Assembly (NCBI GenBank): GCA_016763495.1
Contig: JAESTR010000022.1
Coordinates: 1-10,357, forward strand
Length of the DNA stretch: 10,357 bases
Reading direction: 5' to 3'
From: Kordiimonadaceae bacterium
Lineage (GTDB): Bacteria > Pseudomonadota > Alphaproteobacteria > Sphingomonadales > Kordiimonadaceae
Part shown: positions 1 to 6,685 of the stretch, piece after piece
Layout: every line of letters begins with the position of its first letter
How positions within the stretch are numbered: the stretch's first letter is position 1
Position numbers and translations under genes: made by a program
Notes under the pieces: model-generated
What the model was told of the DNA's origin: nothing
What the model saw: the letters and a program-made list of their open reading frames with translations, nothing else
The model's database searches: none

Positions 1-175
1 CCGGTATTTCTGAAGCATTGCTTGCACGGCCTTTGGTCTGGTAGCGGCTATTCCTGCGGTTGTTGCTTACAATAAATTGTCAACCGACCTTGGGCGCTAC
101 GCTAGCCGTGTGGAAGGGTTCTCTGATGAATTTTCGGCCATACTTTCTCGCCAGCTTGATGAAAGAGCCCACTGA
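1..175 (+). CDS. tolQ: TolQ, C-terminal end only, with an apparent one-base deletion
   Basis: This is the last part of the inner-membrane proton-channel subunit of the Tol-Pal system, a MotA/ExbB-type protein that works with TolR to energise TolA. Positions 3-26 read GISEALLA in one frame. From position 29 the text continues in another frame as AFGLVAAIPAVVAYNKLSTD and then a cytoplasmic tail ending QLDERAH. Joined by one missing base near 26-28 (most simply an A restoring GCA ACG, Ala-Thr), this gives the conserved third transmembrane segment and tail of TolQ. As written, neither frame is open through the segment: the first meets TAG at 42-44 and the second has TGA at 11-13. The TGA stop at 173-175 overlaps the tolR ATG, which implies translational coupling. 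The family assignment is firm because of the tail and the tolRAB genes that follow. Whether the frameshift is real or a sequence error is open. Confidence 0.85.
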
Positions 176-609
176 TGGGGGCAAGTGTAACAGGTGGTAG
201 TAGGGAAGGCAGAAGTCGGCGTGGCCGTTACCGTCCCATGGCAGAGATTAACGTAACTCCTTTTGTAGATGTTATGTTGGTACTGCTAGTGGTGTTCATG
301 GTTGCCGCTCCTTTGTTGAGCGCTGGTGTGCAGGTGGATTTGCCCAAAGCACAAGCCAAACCACTGCCGCAAGACAGCAAGCCGCTTGAAATTACGATCA
401 ATCACGAAGGCGCCATATTCTTAGTAGAAACTGAAATTGGTCTGAATGAGCTGATACCGCGCCTTACGGCTATTGCGGGCAACAATAAAGAAACCCGCAT
501 TTATGTGCGCGGAGACACCAGGCTTGCTTATGGGCAGGTGATGAAAGTGATTGGCGCGATTAACGCAGGTGGTTTTACGCGTGTCGCTCTCCTTGTGGAA
601 CAAAATTAA
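175..609 (+). CDS. tolR: TolR, Tol-Pal proton-channel subunit
   Basis: This 144-residue ExbD/TolR-family inner-membrane protein couples the proton gradient to movement of TolA together with TolQ. An arginine-rich cytoplasmic N terminus (residues 10-20) precedes the signature AEINVTPFVDVMLVLLVVFM. Asp32 in that signature sits in the transmembrane helix at the place of the conserved proton-carrying aspartate of the family. After the single membrane helix (about 28-50), the periplasmic part contains the usual ExbD-like section with IYVRGDTRLAYGQVMKVIGA near residues 108-127. Length and layout are normal for the family. The start is fixed by the ATGA overlap with the tolQ stop. tolA begins 18 bases after the stop, so one operon is likely. 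Confidence 0.96.
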   Translation: MGASVTGGSREGRSRRGRYRPMAEINVTPFVDVMLVLLVVFMVAAPLLSAGVQVDLPKAQAKPLPQDSKPLEITINHEGAIFLVETEIGLNELIPRLTAIAGNNKETRIYVRGDTRLAYGQVMKVIGAINAGGFTRVALLVEQN

Positions 610-627
610 AGTTTCGGAGTTTCTATT

Positions 628-1506
628 TTGCATCGCGCTAAACTAGGTTGGGTTTTGTCTGCGTCACTACACGTTGCTGTAGTGGTCGTTGCGCTTGTGG
701 GCATCCCGTATCTGGACCGGCCTTTGCCAACGCCGCCGCCACCCATTGCTATTGAGTTTGTGAAAATCGCAAACAACACGCGACAACAGGCCCCAAAAGA
801 AGAAGTTCAGCAAGAAGCAACAGAAGAAGAGCCGCAGAGCCAGCAGGTTGCTGCCGTTGAAAATACGCCGCCGCCCACTGAGGATGCTGTGCCGCTGCCG
901 ACAAAAACAACGCCTAAAAAGGCAACGCCGAAACCAAAGCCCAAGCCAAAACCTAAACCAAAAGTTTCTGAAGCGCGCAAACTGGTGAAAAGTGTGCGCC
1001 CTCGCGCCAAGCCAAAACCGCCTTCCAGACTGAAGAGTAAGCGCATTGCTGCTTTGATTGATCGCTCAATCAAAAAAGAAAAAAACAATGTAAAAAAAGA
1101 CGACACCAAAAAGCCCGAGAAAAAGAAAGCCGACGAAAAGAAAAAAGCGCAGCCTAACCGGTTCGCGGGTCTGAGAGGCCGTATTGCTACGGCTTCTTTA
1201 CGTGATGCCCTTAGTCAGAAGCTATCAGGCTGCTGGACTTTTCCGCGCGGTGCCAAAGGTATTGAAAATATGCAGGTAACCGTGCGCATCTGGTTGCGGC
1301 CTGACGGCACTTTGTCGCGCCCACCTGAGTTTGTGAATGCAGGAAACTTGAATGATGCGGGCCGCGGGTTTTACCGAGTGTTTGCAGAAAGTGCCCGGCG
1401 TGCTGTACGTATATGCGAGCCGTTTAAAGAAGCGTCGCAATATATTGGCGCTGGGCAGAAATATATAGATTTTAACTTCAATGGCGCTGAGTTCGCTGGG
1501 GGATAA
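628..1506 (+). CDS. tolA: TolA, periplasm-spanning Tol-Pal protein
   Basis: TolA is the energised arm that links the TolQ/TolR motor to TolB and Pal across the periplasm. The protein has 292 residues and starts at TTG with GGAG at 616-619, 8 bases upstream; no better in-frame ATG start is visible. An N-terminal membrane anchor (about residues 7-28) contains the Ser-His pair (SASLH) typical of TolA/TonB anchors. A short Pro-rich stretch and a long Lys/Pro/Glu-rich region (about 55-175) follow, including a [12 protein letters not shown] run encoded near 928-963. The C-terminal domain (about 180-285) contains [12 protein letters not shown] and [17 protein letters not shown], typical of the alphaproteobacterial TolA/TonB-like C domain. 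It is shorter than enterobacterial TolA because the helical middle domain is shorter and less regular. It lies between tolR and tolB. Confidence 0.93.
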   Translation: MHRAKLGWVLSASLHVAVVVVALVGIPYLDRPLPTPPPPIAIEFVKIANNTRQQAPKEEVQQEATEEEPQSQQVAAVENTPPPTEDAVPLPTKTTPKKATPKPKPKPKPKPKVSEARKLVKSVRPRAKPKPPSRLKSKRIAALIDRSIKKEKNNVKKDDTKKPEKKKADEKKKAQPNRFAGLRGRIATASLRDALSQKLSGCWTFPRGAKGIENMQVTVRIWLRPDGTLSRPPEFVNAGNLNDAGRGFYRVFAESARRAVRICEPFKEASQYIGAGQKYIDFNFNGAEFAGG

Positions 1507-1511
1507 CAACC

Positions 1512-2882
1512 GTGATGAAAATTTCGATTGTGCAGAGGCTGTTTAGTCTTCTGGCGATAGTACTGCTGGCGACAACCGCGGCAAATGCCCAGCTTAAGGT
1601 TGATGTCACGCGCGGAACTGTGGACCCTGTGCCTATCGCTGTACCGGAATTTGTGCCTGTGAGAGATGTAGAAACATCAACCGGCCTGCTTTCAGATATT
1701 GGCGTTAGCATCAGCCAAGTTATCATAAGCAATTTGGTATCTACTGGTTTGTTCCGGGCGGTTGACGAAAATGCGTTCATTGAGAAGATTGGCGCTGCCC
1801 GCATTGCACCGAACTTTGCTTCATGGCGACCTCTGGCTGTGCAAGGGCTTGTGACAGGCCGTTTGCAGATTTTACCTGACGGCAATTTACGGGTGGAATT
1901 CCGCTTGTGGGATGTTGTCGGTGAGGTACAGATGGAAGGTGTTGCTTACAATACGCCTGTGTCTAACTGGCGCCGTACAGCGCATGTTATCTCTGACCGT
2001 ATCTATAGTCGCTTAACCGGGGAAGATGGGTATTTTGATACACGTATTGTGTATATTGCCGAGCAGGGAGACCCGCTTAACCGCATAAAACGCCTTGCGA
2101 TCATGGACCAGGACGGCGCGAACCAGCAGTTATTGACAGATGGCAGCTATTTGGTGCTGACACCGCGTTTCAGTCCTAACCGACAGGAAGTAACTTACCT
2201 TAGTTATTACAATGATCAGCCGCGTGTATATTTGTTTAATGTGCTTTCTAATAAGTCAGAAGTATTGGGTGATTTCCCCAATATGACCTTTGCACCGCGT
2301 TTTTCACCAGACGGCAACAAAGTGATTATGTCGCTGGCTGAAGAAGGCAATACAGATATTTATGTGATGGACTTGCGCACGCGGGTTGTTACAAAATTAA
2401 CGGATAATCCTGGCATTGATACGTCGCCATCCTATTCGCCTGATGGCCGCAAGATAGTGTTTAATTCAGACCGGGGCGGCAGCCAACAGCTATATGTGAT
2501 GGATGCAGATGGCTCAAATGTACACCGTATATCATTTGGGAAAGGTCGGTATGCCACACCAGTTTGGTCACCTCGCGGAGATCTGATTGCCTTTACAAAA
2601 ATTGGCGAGCGAAAATTTCGTATTGGTGTGATGCGCCCTGACGGTAACGGCGAGCGGCTGCTGACAGACGCCTATCAAGACGAAGGGCCAACATGGTCTC
2701 CTAACGGGCGTGTTTTGATGTTCTTCCGAACGCCGCGTTACCGAAAAGATGGTACTGGCGGCAAGCCTAGTCTCTGGTCTGTTGACCTAACCGGCTATAA
2801 TGAGCACCGGGTGCCAACACCTTTTGATGCGAGTGACCCTGCGTGGTCACCTCCGCTACCTGTAATAACCAAAGGCAGATAA
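1512..2882 (+). CDS. tolB: TolB, periplasmic beta-propeller of the Tol-Pal system
   Basis: TolB binds Pal and the N-terminal region of TolA in the periplasm. The first 26 residues form a signal peptide: a Lys/Arg-containing start, a hydrophobic core [10 protein letters not shown] and a probable cleavage after ANA before Gln27. The TolB N-terminal domain follows (about 27-165; [18 protein letters not shown] is typical). A six-bladed propeller comes next, visible as repeated F/Y/W-S-P motifs near residues 220, 264, 308, 352, 395 and 445 (for example FSPDGNK, YSPDGRK, WSPNGR). The 456-residue length is normal. The start may be GTG at 1512 or ATG at 1515; the purine-rich GGGGGA at 1498-1503 suits either, with GTG slightly better spaced. 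The gene begins 5 bases after tolA. Unusually, pal does not follow. Confidence 0.96.
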   Translation: MMKISIVQRLFSLLAIVLLATTAANAQLKVDVTRGTVDPVPIAVPEFVPVRDVETSTGLLSDIGVSISQVIISNLVSTGLFRAVDENAFIEKIGAARIAPNFASWRPLAVQGLVTGRLQILPDGNLRVEFRLWDVVGEVQMEGVAYNTPVSNWRRTAHVISDRIYSRLTGEDGYFDTRIVYIAEQGDPLNRIKRLAIMDQDGANQQLLTDGSYLVLTPRFSPNRQEVTYLSYYNDQPRVYLFNVLSNKSEVLGDFPNMTFAPRFSPDGNKVIMSLAEEGNTDIYVMDLRTRVVTKLTDNPGIDTSPSYSPDGRKIVFNSDRGGSQQLYVMDADGSNVHRISFGKGRYATPVWSPRGDLIAFTKIGERKFRIGVMRPDGNGERLLTDAYQDEGPTWSPNGRVLMFFRTPRYRKDGTGGKPSLWSVDLTGYNEHRVPTPFDASDPAWSPPLPVITKGR

Positions 2883-2885
2883 TCT

Positions 2886-3302
2886 GTGGGGATGAAAGAA
2901 AATATCTTGCAGCAAATTGAAATGCTGCAAGAAGGCAAAGTGCTTGAAGCGCTTGATCTGTATTTTGCTGAATTCGGGGTGATGTATTCTAATAGCAACG
3001 AATTCGCTACTGGGCTGGCTGAATGCCGTAAAAAGCAAGAGCCATTTGTAACGTCTGCATCTAACATTAAAGGTGTGATTACAGATTTGATCATCGATGA
3101 ACGCGATGAATTTTGCGCCTTTCGCAACAACACCAGTTTCACTAATGCAGATGGCGAGACGCAGAAGATTGATGGCCTACACATTCAAATGTGGACTGGG
3201 GATAAAATAGCTATTGAATGGTATTTTGATGGCTCACAAATGGACGGCGTTCTCGCTGAGGGTATTTTGGAAAACCCCGCCCAAATTCTTGAAATAACCT
3301 GA
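2886..3302 (+). CDS. Small NTF2-like (SnoaL-type fold) protein of unknown function
   Basis: This is a cytoplasmic protein of 136-138 residues without a signal peptide or membrane segment. The N-terminal helix (ENILQQIEMLQEGKVLEALDLY), a middle strand run (GVITDLIIDERDEFCAFRNNTSF) and the end (KIDGLHIQMWTGDKIAIEWYF) match the cone-shaped alpha+beta pattern of NTF2-like/SnoaL-like proteins. No catalytic residues can be assigned, so no reaction is claimed. The start could be GTG 2886 (AAAGG at 2871-2875, 10 bases upstream) or ATG 2892, which has no well-placed ribosome site. Only 3 bases separate GTG 2886 from the tolB stop, so cotranscription with tolB is likely. A 10-bp perfect inverted repeat lies just inside the gene (2905-2932). 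It converges with the SRPBCC gene, whose stop lies 16 bases away. Confidence 0.72.
   Translation: MGMKENILQQIEMLQEGKVLEALDLYFAEFGVMYSNSNEFATGLAECRKKQEPFVTSASNIKGVITDLIIDERDEFCAFRNNTSFTNADGETQKIDGLHIQMWTGDKIAIEWYFDGSQMDGVLAEGILENPAQILEIT
2905..2932 (+). repeat. Perfect 10-bp hairpin at the start of the NTF2-like gene
   Basis: TCTTGCAGCA (2905-2914) and TGCTGCAAGA (2923-2932) are exact reverse complements around an 8-base loop (AATTGAAA). The hairpin begins about 13-19 bases after the start codon and has no U-run, so it is not a terminator. It could affect ribosome entry or mRNA stability, or be a chance result of the codons for LQQIEMLQ. Confidence 0.55.
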
Positions 3303-3318
3303 TCCTGTAGTTAGGCTT

Positions 3319-3735
3319 TTAAGCAGCCACTTTTTCGTGCAACCGGCTAAAGTGGTCATCCCATCCCTTATCGTGGGAGTTGAGCATACCGAGGGGCTCT
3401 GCCGCACTGTCAAGGCCACTATGCGTCATCACTAGCTGTGTGCCGCCAAAGGCAGCTTCAAGCTCCCACATAACCGTAGTTTCATGACCAGCCAAATGGT
3501 CATGTGTGAAAGTGTAGACCAGTTTATCATGCGGGTTGGCCTCTAAAACCTTCCCCCAACATAGGTTAGTGTCTTCTTTGTCAGAGCTTAAAAGGTGGTA
3601 GTCCTGACCTTTAGTTAACGTTTCTCGTGAGCCGTGGAACCATTCGGCAAGCTTGTCGCTTTCCGTTAGGTAGGCCCAAACCTTTTCTGGTGTGGCTTTT
3701 AAAAAGAGTGTTTTTATGAGTGTTCCATTTTGCAT
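3319..3735 (-). CDS. SRPBCC-fold (AHSA1/START-like) protein
   Basis: This is a 138-residue member of the AHSA1-type branch of the SRPBCC (Bet v 1-like/START) superfamily, small cytoplasmic proteins with a deep hydrophobic cavity. The family pattern is visible: an N-terminal strand and helix TLFLKATPEKVWAYLTESDK, followed by LAEWFHG, then alternating strands including LVYTFTHD and TTVMWELEAAFGGTQLVMTHSG, and a final helix with GWDDHFSRLHEKV. The GWxxxxxxL pattern at the end is typical of such proteins paired with ArsR regulators. The ligand is unknown. The ATG lies 2 bases after the TAA of arsR, and GAGG (minus strand, 3746-3743) is 7 bases upstream, so the two genes form an operon. Expression is probably controlled by the operator upstream of arsR. 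Confidence 0.85.
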   Translation of the reverse strand: MQNGTLIKTLFLKATPEKVWAYLTESDKLAEWFHGSRETLTKGQDYHLLSSDKEDTNLCWGKVLEANPHDKLVYTFTHDHLAGHETTVMWELEAAFGGTQLVMTHSGLDSAAEPLGMLNSHDKGWDDHFSRLHEKVAA

Positions 3736-3737
3736 TG

Positions 3738-4054
3738 TTATGCCTCGTATTTTTCAACAGCAGCTTTCAGTTTACTGAGTTTATCATCCCAGAAATGGCT
3801 GAAGTGCTCGATCCATTCTTCAACATCTTTAAGCGCTTTAGGTTCAAACTTTATGAATCGTTCCCGCCCGCTTTCCCGAACAGAAACCAAACCGCCGTCC
3901 CGCAAGATACCAGATGTTTTGCGATTGCAGGCCTGCTCATGTTGAACTGGCCGGTGACTTCACCAATGGTCATTTCTTTATCAGCCAACATACCAATGAT
4001 CGCTCGGCGAGTTGGGTCGGCGATAGCTTTAAAAGTGGATTGTGCGTCAAGCAC
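3738..4054 (-). pseudogene. ArsR-family repressor with an apparent one-base deletion
   Basis: This is a winged-helix repressor of the ArsR/SmtB superfamily, of the subtype found next to SRPBCC genes. The first part reads LDAQSTFKAIADPTRRAIIG and continues to FNMSRPAIAKHL, the recognition-helix region. The frame is lost at 3909-3910: the written frame runs into unrelated residues and stops at 3851. Adding one base there restores ILRDGGLVSVRESGRERFIK, the beta-wing, and a C terminus with WIEHFSHFWDDKLSKLKAAV ending at TAA 3738-3740. The restored protein is about 105 residues, normal for the family. The GTG start at 4054 is chosen because AGGAGA (minus strand, 4066-4061) stands 6 bases upstream; an ATG at 4081 lies within the operator and is unlikely. 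No metal-binding cysteine motif is seen, so it is probably not a metal sensor. If the deletion is a sequence error, the gene is intact. Confidence 0.85.
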
Positions 4055-4077
4055 GATAACTCTCCTGTTTAAACTAT

Positions 4078-4127
4078 ACATGAAACCATTTGGTTCTGTA
4101 TTAATACGAAACCAAATGGTTTCATGT
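4078..4127. promoter_or_regulatory. Double palindromic operator, probable ArsR binding sites
   Basis: Two 18-bp arms, 4078-4095 and 4110-4127, are exact reverse complements. Each arm contains a palindrome of its own: GAAACCAAATGGTTTC at 4108-4123 is perfect, and GAAACCATTTGGTTCT at 4082-4097 deviates only in the last two bases. The centre between them, GTATTAATAC (4098-4107), is also palindromic. The two sites are 26 bp apart centre to centre, about 2.5 helical turns. One fills the -35/-10 spacer and the other covers the expected transcription start, which suits autorepression by the adjacent ArsR protein. The assignment to that protein is inferred from position. Confidence 0.7.
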
Positions 4128-4130
4128 CAA
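4101..4130 (-). promoter_or_regulatory. Promoter of the arsR-SRPBCC unit
   Basis: Read on the minus strand, TTGACA (4130-4125) is a perfect sigma70-type -35 box. It is followed after 18 bases by TATTAA (4106-4101) as the -10. The start of transcription would fall near 4094, about 40 bases before the GTG. The promoter is embedded in the palindromic operator. Confidence 0.7.
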
Positions 4131-4136
4131 GCGAAT

Positions 4137-4175
4137 AAAAAACCAGCTGTCGGTTTGCCGCGGACAGCCGGTTTT
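4137..4175 (-). terminator. Rho-independent terminator after nnrU
   Basis: In minus-strand RNA the arms 4175-4163 (AAAACCGGCUGUC) and 4151-4139 (GACAGCUGGUUUU) pair over 13 positions with one G-U pair, around an 11-base loop. The U-run continues to 4137. In plus-strand RNA the same position would be an A-C mismatch, so the structure fits minus-strand transcription best. It lies about 20 bases after the nnrU stop and insulates the arsR promoter. Confidence 0.75.
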
Positions 4176-4196
4176 AATATGATTGCTACAATCAGC

Positions 4197-4760
4197 CTAT
4201 AGCGTGGCAGGTAACCCAGTAAAACTCTCATGAAAATAGACAAGTGCGCCCGTCACAGCGAGGCCGATCACTATTGTGATTATATCGCGAGATAGAGGCA
4301 GTGCAGCGCGTTTCACCCATTCACCATCGCGTTTGTTGCTGCCTATAATGGCGAGCACACAATATAGGAACATGCCGCCAAAAAGCACCATTGAGCGGCT
4401 TTCACCATTGGAAAATAAATGGCCCACTGCCCAGAGCGCTACACCTGTTAGCTGTGGATGTCGTATAGCACGGCGAATATTTGTAGGGGCATTACTTGCG
4501 ATGAAAAGCATAATGCCGATCAGGGCGAACAAGGGGGTTACATGGCGGCCCCACATAGGGGGGTCATAGACGTTGATGGGGTCAATTGTCTGCCACCCAC
4601 TAACCATCAGGTAAAAGCTAGCGACTGTTGCAAGCGCGAATAGTCCTTTGTAAGGGCCTTCGCCGACTTTGCCGACAGATGCTGCGCGTATGTTTGGTGT
4701 AAATAGCGGTATCAAGTGCAGGGCGCAAAATAGCGCAACTCCTAAAATTAGGGTTGTCAT
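4197..4760 (-). CDS. nnrU: NnrU-family integral membrane protein
   Basis: This inner-membrane protein of about 187 residues belongs to the NnrU family, named from denitrification gene clusters but widespread without them; its biochemical role is not established. The chain starts MTTLILGVALFCALHLIPLF and has five or six hydrophobic segments. The family core RRAIRHPQLTGVALWAVGHLFSNGE contains the His and Asn typical of the NnrU/isoprenylcysteine-methyltransferase-like region. Earlier, SVGKVGEGPYKGLFALATVASF is also characteristic. The ATG at 4760 is chosen because GGAGGA (minus strand, 4771-4766) stands 5 bases upstream; a longer version from 4799 would put polar residues ahead of the first helix and skip this site. 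No nitrite or nitric oxide reductase genes are nearby, so a denitrification role is not supported here. A terminator follows at 4137-4175. Confidence 0.88.
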   Translation of the reverse strand: MTTLILGVALFCALHLIPLFTPNIRAASVGKVGEGPYKGLFALATVASFYLMVSGWQTIDPINVYDPPMWGRHVTPLFALIGIMLFIASNAPTNIRRAIRHPQLTGVALWAVGHLFSNGESRSMVLFGGMFLYCVLAIIGSNKRDGEWVKRAALPLSRDIITIVIGLAVTGALVYFHESFTGLPATL

Positions 4761-4904
4761 GACATTCCTCCCGTTGGTCCATAATGAGTATAGGGGCAAC
4801 TTTAGGAAGGATGCCAGTTTTTAGTGCGGGGCAATGCGCCTATGACGCACCTAGCTGCTTTGATGTTATATCGGCTACCTTGGCGGGTGTCAGCTAGTCA
4901 TCAG

Positions 4905-5720
4905 CTACTCAGTGAGGCGAGGCACATTGAAGGATGGGTCTGCCTTGCATAAAAACCACGGATTTAGAAAAGTGCCATGGTCTTTGCCGTACGTGAGAGG
5001 CGCGCCTTCAGGGTTTTCTACCGTACCGCCAGCGGCTAGTAGCACTGCATGTGCCGCAGCTGTATCCCATTCACAAGTAAGCCCGAGGCGCGGGTATAAA
5101 TCCGCCTCGCCAGTGGCCAATAGGCAGAGCTTAAGGCTGGAGCCTATAGATACATTTTCGGCATTAGGGAAATGGTTTAAGTAGGCTTCCAATTCTGGCG
5201 ATCTGTGGGATTTGCTGGCTACAATTACCAGGTTTTCAGTGTCGACTGCCCGAGTATGCATCTCACGGCGGTTCACCAATTCCCCGTTTTCCAGGTCAGC
5301 AATCCATGCGCCTTTACCCACGATGCCCCAGTAACATTTGTTCAATGCAGGGGCTAGCACAAAGCCCATTACAGGGTTGCCGTCAACAATCAGGCCGATA
5401 TTTACGGTAAAGTCACTGCCCTTTTTTACGAATTCTTTTGTGCCGTCCAGAGGGTCAACGAGCCAGAAAGTACCACCAGAAATATCAGGGCACATGCCTT
5501 CTGATTTGGCTTCCTCACCCACTACGGGTATTTCAGGTGCCATCTCCAACAATGCTTTGGTGATGATCTCTTCGCCGCGGCGGTCGGCTTCGGTGACGGG
5601 GCTTTGGTCAGCTTTGCCAAAAACTTCAAAATCAGTTTTGAATACCTCCATAACAACAACACCGGCTTCCAGTGTGGTTTTAAGGAGTGGTTCGACAAGA
5701 ATATCAAGATTCAAAGACAT
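4905..5720 (-). CDS. cysQ: 3'(2'),5'-bisphosphate nucleotidase CysQ
   Basis: CysQ is a magnesium-dependent phosphatase of the inositol monophosphatase superfamily that hydrolyses 3'-phosphoadenosine 5'-phosphate, a by-product of sulfate assimilation. All family metal-site motifs are present in the 271-residue chain: PVTEAD with Asp46, VVGEE with Glu69/Glu70, WLVDPLDGTKEF with Asp89 and Asp92, and CEWDTAAAHA with Asp219. GSSLKLCLLATGEADLYPR before the last motif is also typical of CysQ rather than of plain inositol monophosphatases. Length is normal. The ATG at 5720 is preceded by GGAA at a suitable distance. No other sulfur-assimilation gene is in view. The gene diverges from chpT, with 191 bases between their starts. 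Confidence 0.94.
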   Translation of the reverse strand: MSLNLDILVEPLLKTTLEAGVVVMEVFKTDFEVFGKADQSPVTEADRRGEEIITKALLEMAPEIPVVGEEAKSEGMCPDISGGTFWLVDPLDGTKEFVKKGSDFTVNIGLIVDGNPVMGFVLAPALNKCYWGIVGKGAWIADLENGELVNRREMHTRAVDTENLVIVASKSHRSPELEAYLNHFPNAENVSIGSSLKLCLLATGEADLYPRLGLTCEWDTAAAHAVLLAAGGTVENPEGAPLTYGKDHGTFLNPWFLCKADPSFNVPRLTE

Positions 5721-5911
5721 GAAGTTTCCAATTAATTAACCAAAAATATGTTTAGTGACTTGGCACCGCCCGCTGGGTTGGATAGATTTACTTTCAAGCG
5801 GCGGTTGGTCTGCAGGCCTTATAGTGGCAAATTCACCAACTGTCATGAGGAAACTCTGGAATATTCGGGCAATAGTGGCCTTTCCCAGAGCTTTAATCAG
5901 GAGACGATTTT
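5721..5911. other. Divergent intergenic region between cysQ and chpT
   Basis: This 191-base stretch must hold the promoters of cysQ (-) and chpT (+). An AT-rich segment, ATTAATTAAC (5731-5740), lies next to cysQ. The chpT ribosome site AGGAGA is at 5899-5904, 7 bases before its ATG. I see no convincing sigma70 box, RNA gene or terminator. Short open frames in this stretch that run into chpT show no recognisable protein pattern. Confidence 0.5.
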
Positions 5912-6547
5912 ATGTCCGATTCGGACTTTGCTGCATTATTATGTTCAAGGCTATGCCATGATTTGGTAAGCCCCGTTGGTGCAATTAATAACGGGCTTGA
6001 AATACTCGAAGATGAAACAGACGCTTCTATGCGTGAGGCGGTCGTGGACCTGATCACAAAATCTACGCAGCAAGCGGCGTACAAACTGCAGTTTTTTCGG
6101 CTTGCGTTTGGTGCCGCTGGGGGTTTTTCGTCGCAGTTGGACGTGCGGGAAGCTGAAAAAGCAATTAGGGAGATCCTAATAGGCAGCAGAGTTACATTTG
6201 AATGGTTTGTTTCTGTGACCAGCGTCTCAAAAAGCTTGGTCAAATTACTTTTAAATGTGGCGCTTCTTGTGTCAGAATCTCTCATCCGAGGCGGAGTGCT
6301 TACCGTGAAACTTGATGCGACAGATGATGGCCATACATTGGAGATTCTTGCCTCTGGGGATAGGGTTATTTTACAGGCCCCAATTAAAGCTGCACTTTTA
6401 GGTCAATTAGCACCTGAAGAGCTTGAACCTCGGACTGCACCCGCGCATTTGGCAGCAATTTTGGTGGCTGAAATGGGCGGAAAACTTGCAATCAGGCAAG
6501 ATGATAACGAATTAGCAGTGAAAGCACTTGTCAAGTCACCCAATTAA
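5912..6547 (+). CDS. chpT: Histidine phosphotransferase ChpT
   Basis: In Caulobacter and relatives ChpT passes phosphate from the hybrid kinase CckA to the response regulators CtrA and CpdR, controlling cell cycle and motility genes. The 211-residue protein begins with a histidine-kinase-like dimerisation helix, SRLCHDLVSPVGAINNGLEI, with the phosphorylatable His16 followed by Asp17. A degenerate ATPase-like domain without the nucleotide-binding N and G boxes follows (about 80-205), ending HLAAILVAEMGGKLAIRQDD; this is the ChpT pattern, since the protein transfers phosphate but does not bind ATP. It has a good ribosome site (AGGAGA, 5899-5904). It lies directly upstream of cheA in the same direction, which suggests a link between the CtrA pathway and chemotaxis. 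Confidence 0.92.
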   Translation: MSDSDFAALLCSRLCHDLVSPVGAINNGLEILEDETDASMREAVVDLITKSTQQAAYKLQFFRLAFGAAGGFSSQLDVREAEKAIREILIGSRVTFEWFVSVTSVSKSLVKLLLNVALLVSESLIRGGVLTVKLDATDDGHTLEILASGDRVILQAPIKAALLGQLAPEELEPRTAPAHLAAILVAEMGGKLAIRQDDNELAVKALVKSPN

Positions 6548-6685
6548 TTCGATAAGAATTGTATATATTTTACACGTTCTTAACTCTTTTTGGCCAATGT
6601 GCACTATGTGAGGATATGTATTTATACGGAAACTGGACACACGCTTAATTTGTGTTCGCCACTCTTTTAGGCAGGGACTGCAAGA
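6548..6685 (+). other. Intergenic region upstream of cheA
   Basis: This 138-base, AT-rich spacer separates chpT from cheA. It contains a CtrA-like box (6569-6583) and the cheA ribosome site CAGGGA (6672-6677), 8 bases before the ATG. Short inverted repeats such as AATTC-GATAA-GAATT are too weak to call a terminator. Its length suggests that cheA has its own promoter, but no clear sigma70 pair is visible. Confidence 0.5.
6569..6584 (+). promoter_or_regulatory. Possible CtrA binding site upstream of cheA
   Basis: TTTA (6569-6572), seven bases, then TTAAC (6580-6584) matches the established CtrA consensus TTAA-N7-TTAAC with one mismatch. It lies about 100 bases before the cheA start. Chance matches in AT-rich DNA are possible; the functional link with the adjacent chpT makes it worth noting. 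Confidence 0.4.

Noticed and set aside
807..1109. Minus-strand 100-codon open frame in tolA
   Set aside because: It is the mirror of the Lys/Pro/Glu-rich tolA repeats, and the Gly/Phe/Leu-rich translation results from their base composition.
3720..4202. Plus-strand open frame of 160 codons over the arsR region
   Set aside because: It lies antisense to the clearly recognisable ArsR coding sequence and its operator; the translation shows no protein pattern and there is no ribosome site.
4824..4853. GTGCG...CGCAC repeat between nnrU and cysQ as a cysQ terminator
   Set aside because: A stem of only 5 bp, a long loop and no U-run on the minus strand.
5761..5775. Sigma54-like element TGGCACCGCCCGCTG
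   Set aside because: The -24 part fits, but GC does not fall at the required distance for the -12 part.
5854..5890. Inverted repeat CTCTGG...CCAGAG upstream of chpT
   Set aside because: Only 6 bp with a 25-base loop and no U-run; likely chance.
5748..5969. Small plus-strand open frames of about 70 codons before chpT
   Set aside because: They overlap the start of chpT in other frames and give no recognisable or structured sequence; the chpT ribosome site and start are clear.
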